A program made the position numbers and the translations under genes. Shown piece after piece: positions 1 through 8,177 of a stretch of 14,396 nucleotides of DNA; positions within the stretch are counted from its first letter, which is position 1, and each line of letters starts with the position of its first letter. The notes under the pieces are model-generated. The model was not told the DNA's origin. It worked only from the letters and a program-made list of their open reading frames with translations, and searched no databases. The DNA is from Bacteroidota bacterium. GTDB lineage: Bacteria > Bacteroidota > Ignavibacteria > Ignavibacteriales > Ignavibacteriaceae. Location of the stretch: positions 1 through 14,396 of the forward strand of contig JAJYCM010000038.1 in NCBI GenBank assembly GCA_021778375.1. Direction: 5' to 3'.

Positions 1-672
1 TACGGATATTCCGGAATTAAGCCTAGATCATATCAGGATTTGATGGATGTAATAGGTCCGGTGAATCAAACTCTTTGGAGAATGCTTAATGTAGAATATG
101 TGGTTTCTGATCAACAAATCCCTTATCCTGGATTTGTTCCTATCTATCAAAAAAATAAAGAGATTGTTTATAAAAACGACAATGCTCTGCCTCGAGCGTA
201 TTTTGTTAATAAAGTTGAATCTATACCCGATATTAATGTTTTAAATGAAATAAAGGCGAATTCTTTCGATCCTAAAAATATTGCATATATTGATGGAACA
301 ATTCCGAATGTAAATGCACCTGATTCAACTGCTTCAGTAGCTATTTCGGAATATAAAGATGAAACTGTGCTAATCAATGCAAGCGCAAACGGAAACAATT
401 TTCTGTTTTTCGGTGATACATATCTCCCCACCGGCTGGAAAGCCTACATTGATGGAAATAAAACGGAGATATATAAAACCAATCATGGTTTTATGGGTAT
501 TGTTGTCCCGAACGGCAAGCATTTAGTGAAATTTGTTTATGCACCAACGAGTTTTTACATAAGTAAATATCTTGCTCTAATTTTAAGTTCGCTTATTTTA
601 CTTGGATTGATAATTATTGTTTTGTTCGAATTTAAAAAGTCAAAATCATTAAAAACGTTACCCTCAAATTAA
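1..672 (+). CDS. YfhO-like membrane protein, C-terminal part (5' end outside window)
   Basis: Reading is open from base 1 in frame 1 to a TAA at 670-672, giving 223 residues with no start in the window. The first residues (GYSGIKPRSYQDLMD) and the stretch LWRMLNVEYVV resemble the extracytoplasmic C-terminal part of YfhO-family proteins. These are large multi-pass membrane proteins, some of which act in lipid-linked sugar transfer or glycan modification. A soluble region with a short beta-rich section (FFGDTYLPTGWKAYIDG, about residues 138-154) is followed by one strong hydrophobic segment near residues 190-212 and a basic cytoplasmic tail, as expected for a family C-terminus. The next gene starts 13 bases downstream on the same strand, so cotranscription is likely. 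The family call is from remembered sequence character; the exact substrate is unknown. Confidence 0.75.
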   Translation, partial: YGYSGIKPRSYQDLMDVIGPVNQTLWRMLNVEYVVSDQQIPYPGFVPIYQKNKEIVYKNDNALPRAYFVNKVESIPDINVLNEIKANSFDPKNIAYIDGTIPNVNAPDSTASVAISEYKDETVLINASANGNNFLFFGDTYLPTGWKAYIDGNKTEIYKTNHGFMGIVVPNGKHLVKFVYAPTSFYISKYLALILSSLILLGLIIIVLFEFKKSKSLKTLPSN

Positions 673-685
673 GTGTATAAAATTT

Positions 686-1642
686 ATGAACAATTTTGGC
701 ATAACAGGAATTGCCGGTTACATTGCACCGAGACATCTTCAAGCGATTAAAGATACTGGTAATAGATTGATTGCAGCAATGGATCCGCATGATTCAGTGG
801 GGATAATAGATAGATTTTTCCCAAATGCTGCCTTCTTCACTGAGTTTGAAAGATTCGACAGACACTTGGAAAAATTAAGAAGGACATCTTCAGACGAGAA
901 GATTAATTATCTTAGTATTTGTTCACCTAATCATTTGCACGATGCACATATAAGATTAGCATTACGATTAGGTGCGAATGCAATTTGCGAAAAGCCACTG
1001 GTACTTAATCCGTGGAATCTTGATGCACTTCAAGAGCTTGAAAATGAATCAGCCGGTAAAGTCTATACGATTCTTCAATTGAGAGTTCATCCTTCCCTTA
1101 TTGAATTGAAAAATAAATTACTGCAAATAAAATCGAAGAAGCATGATGTAACTCTGACTTATGTTACTTCACGCGGACCATGGTATAAATTTTCATGGAA
1201 AGGTGATCAACCCAAGAGCGGCGGCATAGCAACAAATATCGGGATTCATTTCTTTGATTTGTTGATGTGGTATTTCGGTAAAATGGAAGGAATCGAAGTC
1301 CATTATTCTTCAGCCGATAAAATGTCTGGATACATTGAACTGGAAAGAGCAAATGTAAAATGGTTTCTATCTACTGATCGGAATGATCTACCCGAAGAAG
1401 TTTCTAAGAATGGTAAAACTACATTTCGATCTATAATAGTTGATCAGGAAGAAATTGAGTTTACAGAAGGTTTTACAGATCTTCATACGAAAGTTTACAG
1501 TGAAACATTAGTTGGAAGAGGATTCGGGTTAGAAACAGCTCGCCCATCAGTTGAACTTGTTTATAAAATTAGAAATGAAAAAGTATCAAGTAAACAAACT
1601 GTATTACATCCTTTTGCCAAGAAGATTTTAGGGATAAAATGA
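686..1642 (+). CDS. wlbA: Gfo/Idh/MocA oxidoreductase, WlbA/WbpB-type UDP-HexNAc-uronate 3-dehydrogenase
   Basis: A 318-residue protein of normal length for the WlbA/WbpB family. These enzymes oxidise C3 of UDP-N-acetylglucosaminuronic acid with NAD, giving the 3-keto sugar for later amination. The N-terminal Rossmann motif is GITGIAGYIAPRH (residues 5-17). The family signature E102-K103-P104 lies in CEKPL, and GGIATNIGIHFFD (179-191) carries the expected active-site His188 and Asp191. The start matches the family N-terminus, although no Shine-Dalgarno sequence precedes it. The stop is one base from the start of the acetyltransferase gene, so the two are almost certainly cotranscribed, and that partner also belongs to this pathway. 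Other Gfo/Idh sugar oxidases are possible, but the NHLHDAHIRLALRLGA segment is distinctly WlbA-like. The 6-dehydrogenase (WbpA/WbpO) and aminotransferase (WbpE) are not adjacent. Confidence 0.87.
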   Translation: MNNFGITGIAGYIAPRHLQAIKDTGNRLIAAMDPHDSVGIIDRFFPNAAFFTEFERFDRHLEKLRRTSSDEKINYLSICSPNHLHDAHIRLALRLGANAICEKPLVLNPWNLDALQELENESAGKVYTILQLRVHPSLIELKNKLLQIKSKKHDVTLTYVTSRGPWYKFSWKGDQPKSGGIATNIGIHFFDLLMWYFGKMEGIEVHYSSADKMSGYIELERANVKWFLSTDRNDLPEEVSKNGKTTFRSIIVDQEEIEFTEGFTDLHTKVYSETLVGRGFGLETARPSVELVYKIRNEKVSSKQTVLHPFAKKILGIK

Positions 1643-1643
1643 A

Positions 1644-2234
1644 ATGGAGAATAAAAAAAATTATTTTGTACATGAATCATCTTACGTAGATGAGCCTTGT
1701 GAAATCGGAGAAGGGACCAAAATTTGGCATTTCAGCCATATTCAAAAAAATTCTAAGATTGGGAAAAATTGTGTATTTGGTCAGAATATTAATGTTGCTA
1801 ACAATGTCACAATCGGAGACTTTTGCAAGATACAGAACAACGTTTCGATATACGAAGGTGTAATATTGGAGGATTATGTTTTCTGCGGACCATCGATGGT
1901 TTTTACAAATATTTTAGACCCGAAATGTAAATATCCTCAAGTCGGCTCTCAATATTATATTAAAACCCTGGTGAAAGAAGGAGCATCAATAGGAGCCAAT
2001 GCAACAATTATTTGTGGACATACTATCGGTAGACATTGCATAATTGGAGCTGGTGCAGTAATTACTAAAGACGTTCCGGATTATGCTCTAGTAATTGGGA
2101 ATCCTGGTAAAATTGCTGGCTGGGTTAGCGAAGCCGGGAAAAAATTGAAGTTTGATGAAAACGGGATAGGATTTTGTGAGATTTCAAATAAAAAATATAC
2201 CTTGATAGATGGGAATGTAAAGGAAGTATCATAA
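1644..2234 (+). CDS. wlbB: Left-handed beta-helix N-acetyltransferase, WlbB/WbpD-type
   Basis: A 196-residue acyltransferase built of hexapeptide repeats, seen as recurring I/V-G-x-x-x-x units such as KIGKNCVFGQNINVANNV and SIGANATIICGHTIGRH. Family members (WbpD, WlbB, and the related QdtC/FdtC) transfer acetyl from acetyl-CoA to the 3-amino group of a nucleotide-linked sugar. The segment SMVFTN ending at Asn89 matches the conserved active-site Asn region, and IGNPGKIAGWVSEAG (151-165) is the usual end of the helix, followed by a short tail. The gene begins one base after the oxidase stop; AGGGA at 1629-1633 lies 10 bases upstream of the ATG and may serve as ribosome-binding site. It ends only 8 bases from the convergent gene at 2243. 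Pairing with a WlbA-like oxidase favours UDP-3-amino-uronate as substrate, but a dTDP-3-amino-6-deoxyhexose cannot be excluded. Confidence 0.85.
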   Translation: MENKKNYFVHESSYVDEPCEIGEGTKIWHFSHIQKNSKIGKNCVFGQNINVANNVTIGDFCKIQNNVSIYEGVILEDYVFCGPSMVFTNILDPKCKYPQVGSQYYIKTLVKEGASIGANATIICGHTIGRHCIIGAGAVITKDVPDYALVIGNPGKIAGWVSEAGKKLKFDENGIGFCEISNKKYTLIDGNVKEVS

Positions 2235-2242
2235 CCAGAATA

Positions 2243-4057
2243 TTATTCTCCAATAATTTTTGCAGATAATTTTCCATCCCAAACTATTCTCATATAAGTT
2301 AGAGGAAGAAATACCCAAATTTTATTTAACAAGACATTACTCAGCTTCAGTAAAGCATTATTGCTTTTAATTGTTTCAAAATCATAACCATCCCTATTTA
2401 AATAAAATACAGAATAAAATAATTTTGAGAATGGTTTCTTTCTAGAATTTTTTTTGAAATAAATTGTACTTCCCCTCTTTGTCACTGTCCACTTATGTGC
2501 AATAGATGGGAGAAAAAATTCAGTAAGAGGACCAGGGGTTTCGATATATCCTTTTTTGGCTACTCTTTTTAATTCAGAACAAAATTGTATTGGGTCATCT
2601 ATATGTTCCCCAATATGTGATGCAATTGAATAATCAAATTCCTTATCTCTGAATGGCATCAATAATGCGTCACCTATAATCATTTGTTTATCTTCAGGAA
2701 CTTCTACTTTTTGATTGGTGCGGTGTATTGTTTTTCCCATAAATTTATCTAGAATTACATTAGCTCTTCTATTTGGTTGATGTCCACTACCAACATCAAG
2801 AACAATCCAATCGGGTTCGACACTGGTAATATAATTTGTGTTGCCCGCTCTCCAATTTTTAATTGCAAGTTTATAAACTTTATATGTATCCTCGCAAATG
2901 ACATCTGGGCTAAAATTCTTTTTACCAAATTCTTGAAGAACAGTGGGATCATAATTTTGTGAATTGTCTGCCATATAGATTATAGAATCTATTAGCTGAG
3001 GCAAATTTCGTCTCTCTATTAAAATTCCAACTTCCGTTGGCACAAAATCTTCTGGGCCGCCGCATTTGGTTGCGATTACAGGTATACCATACAAAATTGA
3101 TTCTGCAGTAACTACAGAAAAACCTTCTTCATCGCTATTTAGAATATGAAAATCACAATTTGTAAGGATTTCAAATTTTTTATTTTCATCAACGAAACCA
3201 TGGAAAAATATATTTTTATTCAATAATCCAAATTCTTCGGCTAAAGATTCTAATTTATCCTTTTGCTCACCTTCTCCTATTAAATGGAATTCTATATCTT
3301 TCCTATTCAACTCATTACAAATATGATTAAATGCATGAATAATATCGGTTACATTTTTCCTTTCATTTAGAATTGAAATGTGGACAGCTCTTTTAATGTT
3401 ATCTTTTTTAATTTTATTTTTACTTACAAGAAATTCAGGTTTTATCTCCACTACGTTTTTTATCACGCCAAAATTTCCTTTGAAGCCAACTTTTTTATAA
3501 TATTCAAGTGAGGCTTGGGAATCTACATTCATGAATTCACTGTTTCTTATTACAATGCTTTTAAGGAATTTTAGAGGAATCTTTGTCTTGCTTGTTATTC
3601 CTCTTAAATAATTTATATCCGGAGTAGAATGTTCAGTTATAACATATTTAATTTTTTTTAAGTATTTTAAAACAAATGCGATATAGCCAGATCTATCAAT
3701 TACATTAACGTGTATTAAGTCCGGATTTCCCCATTCTTTCTTAATCCTTTTCCATCCAAGATAATTAGCAATTAAGAAACTAATATTATAAATAATCTTT
3801 TTTAAGACTCCAGAGAAAAAATATTTAAAGTATACCCTTACAATTAATAATTCGTCTTCAACACGACAATCGATATCAAAGTTTTTGTCTCTCATAGAAG
3901 GATCAGCAGAAACATAAAGTACAGCTACATCGCATTTCCGGGAAATTGCAATAGCTTTCTTTTTTACAAAAACTCCTAAAACTCTACTTGTTCTATTTGG
4001 GAACCAACTTGCTAGAAATAGAATTTTATATCTTAAGGGCTTAATATTTTCAATCAT
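2243..4057 (-). CDS. Fusion protein: GT4 glycosyltransferase + class I SAM methyltransferase
   Basis: A 604-residue protein with two domains. Residues 1-400 look like a GT-B family 4 retaining glycosyltransferase: the N-terminal strand KILFLASWFPNRTSRVLGVF, a C-domain HLIGEGEQKDKLESLAEEFGL (258-278), and the E-x7-E nucleotide-sugar motif E311-GFSVVTA-E319 followed by GIPVIATKCGG. After a linker of about 15 residues, a class I methyltransferase begins: motif I VLDVGSG (419-425), the acidic second-strand region near ILDK, then GDALLMPF (462-469) and FDYSIASHIGEHIDDP (474-489). Both domains appear complete. The gene is antiparallel to both flanking gene groups, meets the acetyltransferase tail to tail, and starts beside an AT-rich divergent region. 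No Shine-Dalgarno sequence is seen. A likely role (inference) is adding a sugar and methylating it or a neighbouring residue. No in-frame start lies suitably at the junction to make a separate methyltransferase. Confidence 0.86.
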   Translation of the reverse strand: MIENIKPLRYKILFLASWFPNRTSRVLGVFVKKKAIAISRKCDVAVLYVSADPSMRDKNFDIDCRVEDELLIVRVYFKYFFSGVLKKIIYNISFLIANYLGWKRIKKEWGNPDLIHVNVIDRSGYIAFVLKYLKKIKYVITEHSTPDINYLRGITSKTKIPLKFLKSIVIRNSEFMNVDSQASLEYYKKVGFKGNFGVIKNVVEIKPEFLVSKNKIKKDNIKRAVHISILNERKNVTDIIHAFNHICNELNRKDIEFHLIGEGEQKDKLESLAEEFGLLNKNIFFHGFVDENKKFEILTNCDFHILNSDEEGFSVVTAESILYGIPVIATKCGGPEDFVPTEVGILIERRNLPQLIDSIIYMADNSQNYDPTVLQEFGKKNFSPDVICEDTYKVYKLAIKNWRAGNTNYITSVEPDWIVLDVGSGHQPNRRANVILDKFMGKTIHRTNQKVEVPEDKQMIIGDALLMPFRDKEFDYSIASHIGEHIDDPIQFCSELKRVAKKGYIETPGPLTEFFLPSIAHKWTVTKRGSTIYFKKNSRKKPFSKLFYSVFYLNRDGYDFETIKSNNALLKLSNVLLNKIWVFLPLTYMRIVWDGKLSAKIIGE

Positions 4058-4065
4058 AATTATTT

Positions 4066-4084
4066 AAAAATAGTGTATTCTTAT
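4066..4084 (+). repeat. Direct repeat, copy 1 (19 bases)
   Basis: The sequence AAAAATAGTGTATTCTTAT occurs 9 bases upstream of the start codon of the minus-strand fusion gene. It matches the copy at 4201-4219 at 18 of 19 positions, offset by 135 bases. It could be a regulator site, a duplicated promoter piece, or a rearrangement scar; the low sequence complexity raises the chance of coincidence. Confidence 0.5.
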
Positions 4085-4200
4085 AAATATTATTCTTCTA
4101 AATGAAAAAATATAAAAATAAATTAAAGATTGATCGATTTTATTGATATTGATTAATTCTTCAAAATAACAAATCTATTATAAAAGTTTTTGATTTAATA

Positions 4201-4219
4201 AAAAATAGTGAATTCTTAT
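4201..4219 (+). repeat. Direct repeat, copy 2 (19 bases)
   Basis: AAAAATAGTGAATTCTTAT matches the copy at 4066-4084 at all but one position. It lies 115 bases upstream of the dehydratase start codon. The two copies together bracket 116 bases of the divergent intergenic region. Confidence 0.5.
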
Positions 4220-4334
4220 TCTTTCCCCCAATTTATTCATATAAAAATTGCTTAAAAGAATTTAAAATGTATTACATTTACATCCATATTTGCCTCATTT
4301 TGTATTAAAACAGTATTTTATTTAATTAATCGTT

Positions 4335-5291
4335 ATGGATAAAGCTCTAATAATTGGAATTTCTGGACAAGATGGATCTTATTTAGCCAAGTACCTTTTA
4401 GATAAGGGATATGAAGTTCATGGTACCTCTAGGGATGCTGACCTTTCCAATTTTTATGGACTCAAGAAATTGAAAATTTTTGATAATGTTATACTTCATT
4501 CAATGTCTCTTATTGATTTTAGAAGTGTAATGCAAACAATTTTGCAAGTGCAGCCAACGGAAATATACAATTTATCGGGCCAAACTTCTGTTGGTCTTTC
4601 ATTTCTACAACCTGTAGAGACTTTAGAAAGTATAAGCATTGGAACTTTGAACATTTTAGAAGTATTGCGTTTTCATAAATTATCAATTAAGTTTTATAAT
4701 GCATGTTCAAGTGAATGTTTCGGAGATACTAATGGAAAACCAGCAAACGAAGAAACACCTTTCAGGCCGAGAAGCCCTTATGCTGTAGCTAAATCTGCTG
4801 CGTTCTGGCAGTTGTCAAATTATCGTGAGGCATATAACCTTTTTGCTAGTTCTGGAATTCTTTTTAATCACGAATCTCCGTTAAGACCCAAAAGATTTGT
4901 TACAAAAAAAATAATTGAGGCAGTTTGCCAAATAGCTAGAGGTTCAAGAGAAAAACTAAAACTGGGGAATATTTTAATTAAAAGAGACTGGGGATGGGCA
5001 CCTGAATATGTTGAAGCGATGTATTTAATTCTTCAAAACGATAAGCCGGAAGATTTTGTTATTGCTACTGGTAAGAATATCACATTGGAAGAATTTGTAC
5101 AAAAAGCATTTGATTATTTTGACCTTCGATATGAAAATTATATTGAATATGATAATAATTTAATTCGACCAACTGATTTAACTTATAGCCAGGGAGATCC
5201 ATCAAAAGCAAAAAAAATATTAAATTGGCAGTCAAAATTTTTTGTTGATGATATTATCCAAATGATGATTAAAGATGAGCTAACAAAATAG
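4335..5291 (+). CDS. GDP-mannose 4,6-dehydratase-like SDR enzyme
   Basis: A 318-residue extended short-chain dehydrogenase. It has the NAD(P)-binding motif GISGQDG (8-14), the catalytic SSE within CSSECFG (124-130), and Y149-x3-K153 in SPYAVAKSAA. NHESPLRPKRFVTKKI (178-193) and LGNILIKRDWGWAPEYVEAM (210-229) are recognisably GDP-mannose dehydratase-like. Canonical enzymes (about 345-370 residues) make GDP-4-keto-6-deoxy-mannose, the precursor of fucose, rhamnose, perosamine and other 6-deoxy sugars. This protein is shorter, has Ser in place of the usual Thr of the STSELYG triad, and has RPKRF where classical enzymes have RGETF. It may therefore belong to a side branch with a different substrate or product. 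No reductase or perosamine synthase is adjacent. It is the first gene of the long plus-strand group, 52 bases before the flippase. No Shine-Dalgarno sequence precedes the ATG. Confidence 0.8.
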   Translation: MDKALIIGISGQDGSYLAKYLLDKGYEVHGTSRDADLSNFYGLKKLKIFDNVILHSMSLIDFRSVMQTILQVQPTEIYNLSGQTSVGLSFLQPVETLESISIGTLNILEVLRFHKLSIKFYNACSSECFGDTNGKPANEETPFRPRSPYAVAKSAAFWQLSNYREAYNLFASSGILFNHESPLRPKRFVTKKIIEAVCQIARGSREKLKLGNILIKRDWGWAPEYVEAMYLILQNDKPEDFVIATGKNITLEEFVQKAFDYFDLRYENYIEYDNNLIRPTDLTYSQGDPSKAKKILNWQSKFFVDDIIQMMIKDELTK

Positions 5292-5343
5292 AAATGATGA
5301 GGATCCAAGTTCTAAATCATTTCCTTCCAAACAATGAGAATCT

Positions 5344-6840
5344 ATGGGAATAGTCGTTCGTCAAAGCGCTAAATCAGTTATTCTTACTTACCTTGGGATC
5401 GGGTTTGGCATAATAAATACTCTTTGGCTTTTTCCATATATATTAACCGGAGAACAAATTGGTTTAGTTAGAACCTTAATAAGCGTATCTGTTCTATTCT
5501 CTACATTCGCTTTACTTGGATCTGCTAATATTCCTAATAAATTTTTCTTCCACTTCAAAAACTTAAAAAAGGAACACAGCGGATTCTTATTTTTTATCTT
5601 AGTAATTGGCGGGATAGGTTTTCTAATTTTTATCGCACTGTATTTAATTCTTAAATCGTTATTCTTTAGCGCCTTCATAAAAAATTCTCCACTCATATTG
5701 AATTATTATTATCTGCTCATACCGTTCACTTTAATAATGTTGTTAACTACCATTTTCGAGTCATATAATGTTATTCAACAAAATCCAGTTGTACCGATTT
5801 TTACAAGGGAAGTACTTACTCGTGTTTTTTTATCAATTAGTCTATTAGTATTCTTTTTTGCAAAGTTTCAGTATAATTATTTTATATTCTTGTTAGTGTT
5901 TTTTTACGGGGTAATATTAATAATATTAATTTTCTATACGTATTCGCAAAATTATCTCTTTATAAAGCCAAATTTTGAAGTATTTAAAAGCCCATTGTTG
6001 AAAAGTATTTTGGTTTTTGCTGGTTTTATTTTAATGGGAAATGCGAGCGGAGTAGTAATAAATAACATAGACAGCTTGATGTTAAGTGCTTATTCTGGTT
6101 TGAAAATAACGGGGGTTTATACGATAGCTTTTTTTATTGCGACTTTTATTGAAATTCCCAAAAGGTCAATGTCACAAGTTTTACTTCCTCTTATTTCAGA
6201 AGCAAACAAGGATAATGATATAAAAAAGTTGGATATTCTTTATAAAAAATCTTCGATTACTCAATTAATCATCGGAGGTATAATTTTCATTTTAATATGG
6301 TTTAATGTAGATAATATTTTTAGATTAATTCCCCATGGTAATCTTTATTCTCAAGGCAAATGGGTTGTTTTTTTTATCGGCTTAGGGAAAATTTTTGATA
6401 TGTTTACGGGAGTCAATCAAGAAATAATAGGATCCTCAAAGTATTATAAAATTGATTTATCTCTTTTCCCGTTTTATGGAGTGATTGCAGTTTTAGCAAA
6501 TATGTTTTTTATCCCTAAACTTGGAATGACTGGAGCAGCACTTGCTACAGCATTTTCTGTTTTCATAATCAATATTATTAGATCGAGTATTTTATTTATC
6601 AATATGAATATTCAACCTTTTACTTTTAATACCTTGAAAGCATTATCAGTATTTGCAATAGCTTTTGGAATCAATTATTTTCTGCCACATATTCAAAATC
6701 ATTTTTTAATTGATATTGCGTTGAGGTCTATAATAATAGGTTCGGTTTTTATATCTCTCGTGTTGTTGTCCAAAGTTTCCGAAGATATAGACCTGGTATT
6801 CCAAAAAACAGTAAAAAGGCTTCACCTTTTGATTAGGTAA
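5344..6840 (+). CDS. Wzx-type polysaccharide flippase (MOP superfamily)
   Basis: A 498-residue, highly hydrophobic protein with about 12-14 predicted membrane segments spread over its whole length, the usual size and pattern of O-antigen/capsule flippases. The start (GIVVRQSAKSVILTYLG, then INTLWLFPYILTGEQIGLVR) resembles the N-terminus of Bacteroidota-type polysaccharide exporters. Charged loop motifs such as EIPKRSMSQVLLPLISEA (around 275-292) and GMTGAALATAFSVFIINIIR (around 395-415) fit the family. It would move lipid-linked repeat units from the cytoplasmic to the periplasmic face of the inner membrane. The frame has a stop at 5335-5337, so 5344 is the first available ATG. It follows the dehydratase by 52 bases and precedes the CgeB-like transferase by 49 bases on the same strand. 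No matching Wzy polymerase is seen nearby. Confidence 0.85.
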   Translation: MGIVVRQSAKSVILTYLGIGFGIINTLWLFPYILTGEQIGLVRTLISVSVLFSTFALLGSANIPNKFFFHFKNLKKEHSGFLFFILVIGGIGFLIFIALYLILKSLFFSAFIKNSPLILNYYYLLIPFTLIMLLTTIFESYNVIQQNPVVPIFTREVLTRVFLSISLLVFFFAKFQYNYFIFLLVFFYGVILIILIFYTYSQNYLFIKPNFEVFKSPLLKSILVFAGFILMGNASGVVINNIDSLMLSAYSGLKITGVYTIAFFIATFIEIPKRSMSQVLLPLISEANKDNDIKKLDILYKKSSITQLIIGGIIFILIWFNVDNIFRLIPHGNLYSQGKWVVFFIGLGKIFDMFTGVNQEIIGSSKYYKIDLSLFPFYGVIAVLANMFFIPKLGMTGAALATAFSVFIINIIRSSILFINMNIQPFTFNTLKALSVFAIAFGINYFLPHIQNHFLIDIALRSIIIGSVFISLVLLSKVSEDIDLVFQKTVKRLHLLIR

Positions 6841-6889
6841 TGAAGTTTGGTTAGCATTTCAAAACAGTGAAACAAGAATATAAAGAATT

Positions 6890-8134
6890 ATGAGTTATCG
6901 TTTCGTAAAAATTACCACTTTTTATAGAGATTATCTGTCATATTTTTATTCAAAGAATAAGGAAGTTAGTAGCCTTTCTTACGATGAACAGTATAAGAAA
7001 ATAATGTATGATTCGTTCGGTTGGGCAGATTTTTTCCAGACTAATTTGTCTCAACTAGGTGTCGATGCGTACGAGATAATTTATAACGCGACGTCTTTGC
7101 AAAAGGCATGGGCAAACGAACATTCGATCGATCTTGAAGGGAAAGAACTTCTGATCGAACAACTTAAAGCAATTAGGCCGGATATCGTTTTTTTTCAGGA
7201 TAGTAATAACTTTAATGGAGCATGGATAGACTTTTTACGCACAAAAGTTCCATCCATAAAACAAATTATTGGGTGGTGTTGCAATCCATTCACTCCGGAT
7301 CAACTTACTCTCTATAAAAATTTCGATTATATGATTACCTGTTCGCAATTATTTGCGAATCAATTTAAAGAATACGGATTGAAAGCATATATTCTGCCGC
7401 ATGCATTTGAAAAATCCATTCTTAAAAAAATAAATATTGAAGGATCAGAGCCACAAGCTGATTTTTTATTTATCGGCTCTTTAATTGCCAGCGATGATTT
7501 TCATAACCTTAGAACAAAAATTATTGAAAATCTGTTAGATTCCGGAATCAATTTAGAACTTTATTCTAAAATATTAATAGACGATCCCCTTTTGCTGTTT
7601 CTAAAACAAAGTTCATTTCTTCTTTCTAAAATTTTAATAAAATCTGGATTCCAAAAATACCTAATGAATAGCAAAACACTTAGAAAGGTTGCATTATTAA
7701 ATGAATTGCCACGTAATCCAAAGTATTCTGCGAAACTAAAAGCTATTGTAAAAGAACCAATTTATGGTTTGGAAATGTTTAGTCAGATATCTAATTCAAA
7801 GATGACTCTTAATATACACGGCGGTGTTGCAGGAGATTTTGCTGCCAATATGCGGCTGTTTGAAGTAACTGGCGTTGGTTCATGCCTTATTACAGATTGG
7901 AAAAAAAATCTAAATGAGCTATTTGAAATAGACAATGAGGTTGTTGCATTTAGGACTATCGATGAATGCATTGAAAAAGTAAATTGGTTATTAGAAAATC
8001 CAACTGAAAGGGAAAAAATTGCAAGAGCTGGACATCAGCGGGTTTTGAGAGATCATAATTTTGCTATCAGAGCCCAGAAATTAGATGAAATTATTCTCGC
8101 GGAAATGTATCATAAAAATTTGCAATTGACGTGA
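6890..8134 (+). CDS. CgeB-like glycosyltransferase (GT-B, Glyco_trans_1_2 type)
   Basis: A 414-residue protein. The N-terminal half has an Asp-rich Rossmann-like region (RPDIVFFQDSNNFNG, 96-110; IIGWCCNPFTPDQ, 126-138; FDYMITCSQLFANQFKEYG, 145-163) typical of CgeB/DUF3880-like transferases. The C-terminal part NMRLFEVTGVGSCLITDW (320-337), with VAFRTIDECIEKVNWLLENP and HQRVLRDHNFAIRAQKL (382-398), is the characteristic CgeB-type C-terminal domain. These proteins are found in polysaccharide and spore-coat glycan loci and are thought to be nucleotide-sugar transferases; donor and acceptor are not predictable from sequence. Being placed after the flippase supports a role in repeat-unit or chain assembly. 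The gene is followed by an unusually long gap of 402 bases before the next clear gene. Confidence 0.8.
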   Translation: MSYRFVKITTFYRDYLSYFYSKNKEVSSLSYDEQYKKIMYDSFGWADFFQTNLSQLGVDAYEIIYNATSLQKAWANEHSIDLEGKELLIEQLKAIRPDIVFFQDSNNFNGAWIDFLRTKVPSIKQIIGWCCNPFTPDQLTLYKNFDYMITCSQLFANQFKEYGLKAYILPHAFEKSILKKINIEGSEPQADFLFIGSLIASDDFHNLRTKIIENLLDSGINLELYSKILIDDPLLLFLKQSSFLLSKILIKSGFQKYLMNSKTLRKVALLNELPRNPKYSAKLKAIVKEPIYGLEMFSQISNSKMTLNIHGGVAGDFAANMRLFEVTGVGSCLITDWKKNLNELFEIDNEVVAFRTIDECIEKVNWLLENPTEREKIARAGHQRVLRDHNFAIRAQKLDEIILAEMYHKNLQLT

Positions 8135-8177
8135 CCAATTTCATGAAAGAAACAATTAGTGATAATATGTTGAATAA

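Larger units (their letters stand above)
4058..4334. other. AT-rich divergent intergenic region
   Basis: These 277 bases separate the minus-strand fusion gene from the plus-strand dehydratase gene, so promoters for both should lie here. No coding frame was recognised. Visible structure: an imperfect 19-base direct repeat (4066-4084 and 4201-4219) and three ATTGAT words at 4129, 4142 and 4148. A weak sigma-70-like pair for the rightward gene is TTGCCT at 4290-4295 and TATTTT at 4314-4319 with an 18-base spacer; it is too degenerate to trust in such AT-rich DNA. A clear Bacteroidota-type TAnnTTTG element was not found. A run of five C at 4225-4229 is the only G/C tract. Confidence 0.5.

Noticed and set aside
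2777..2962. Plus-strand open frame inside the fusion gene
   Set aside because: It lies opposite the conserved GT4-methyltransferase junction coding sequence and has no protein-family character; it is a shadow.
4129..4153. Three ATTGAT words as a short tandem repeat or CRISPR-like array
   Set aside because: Units are six bases and unevenly spaced; this fits low-complexity AT-rich DNA and gives no sign of an array.
6814..6830. AAAAGG-CTTCA-CCTTTT hairpin at the end of the flippase gene as a terminator
   Set aside because: It lies inside the coding sequence, has only two G-C pairs and no T-run follows; the next gene is 49 bases away on the same strand.
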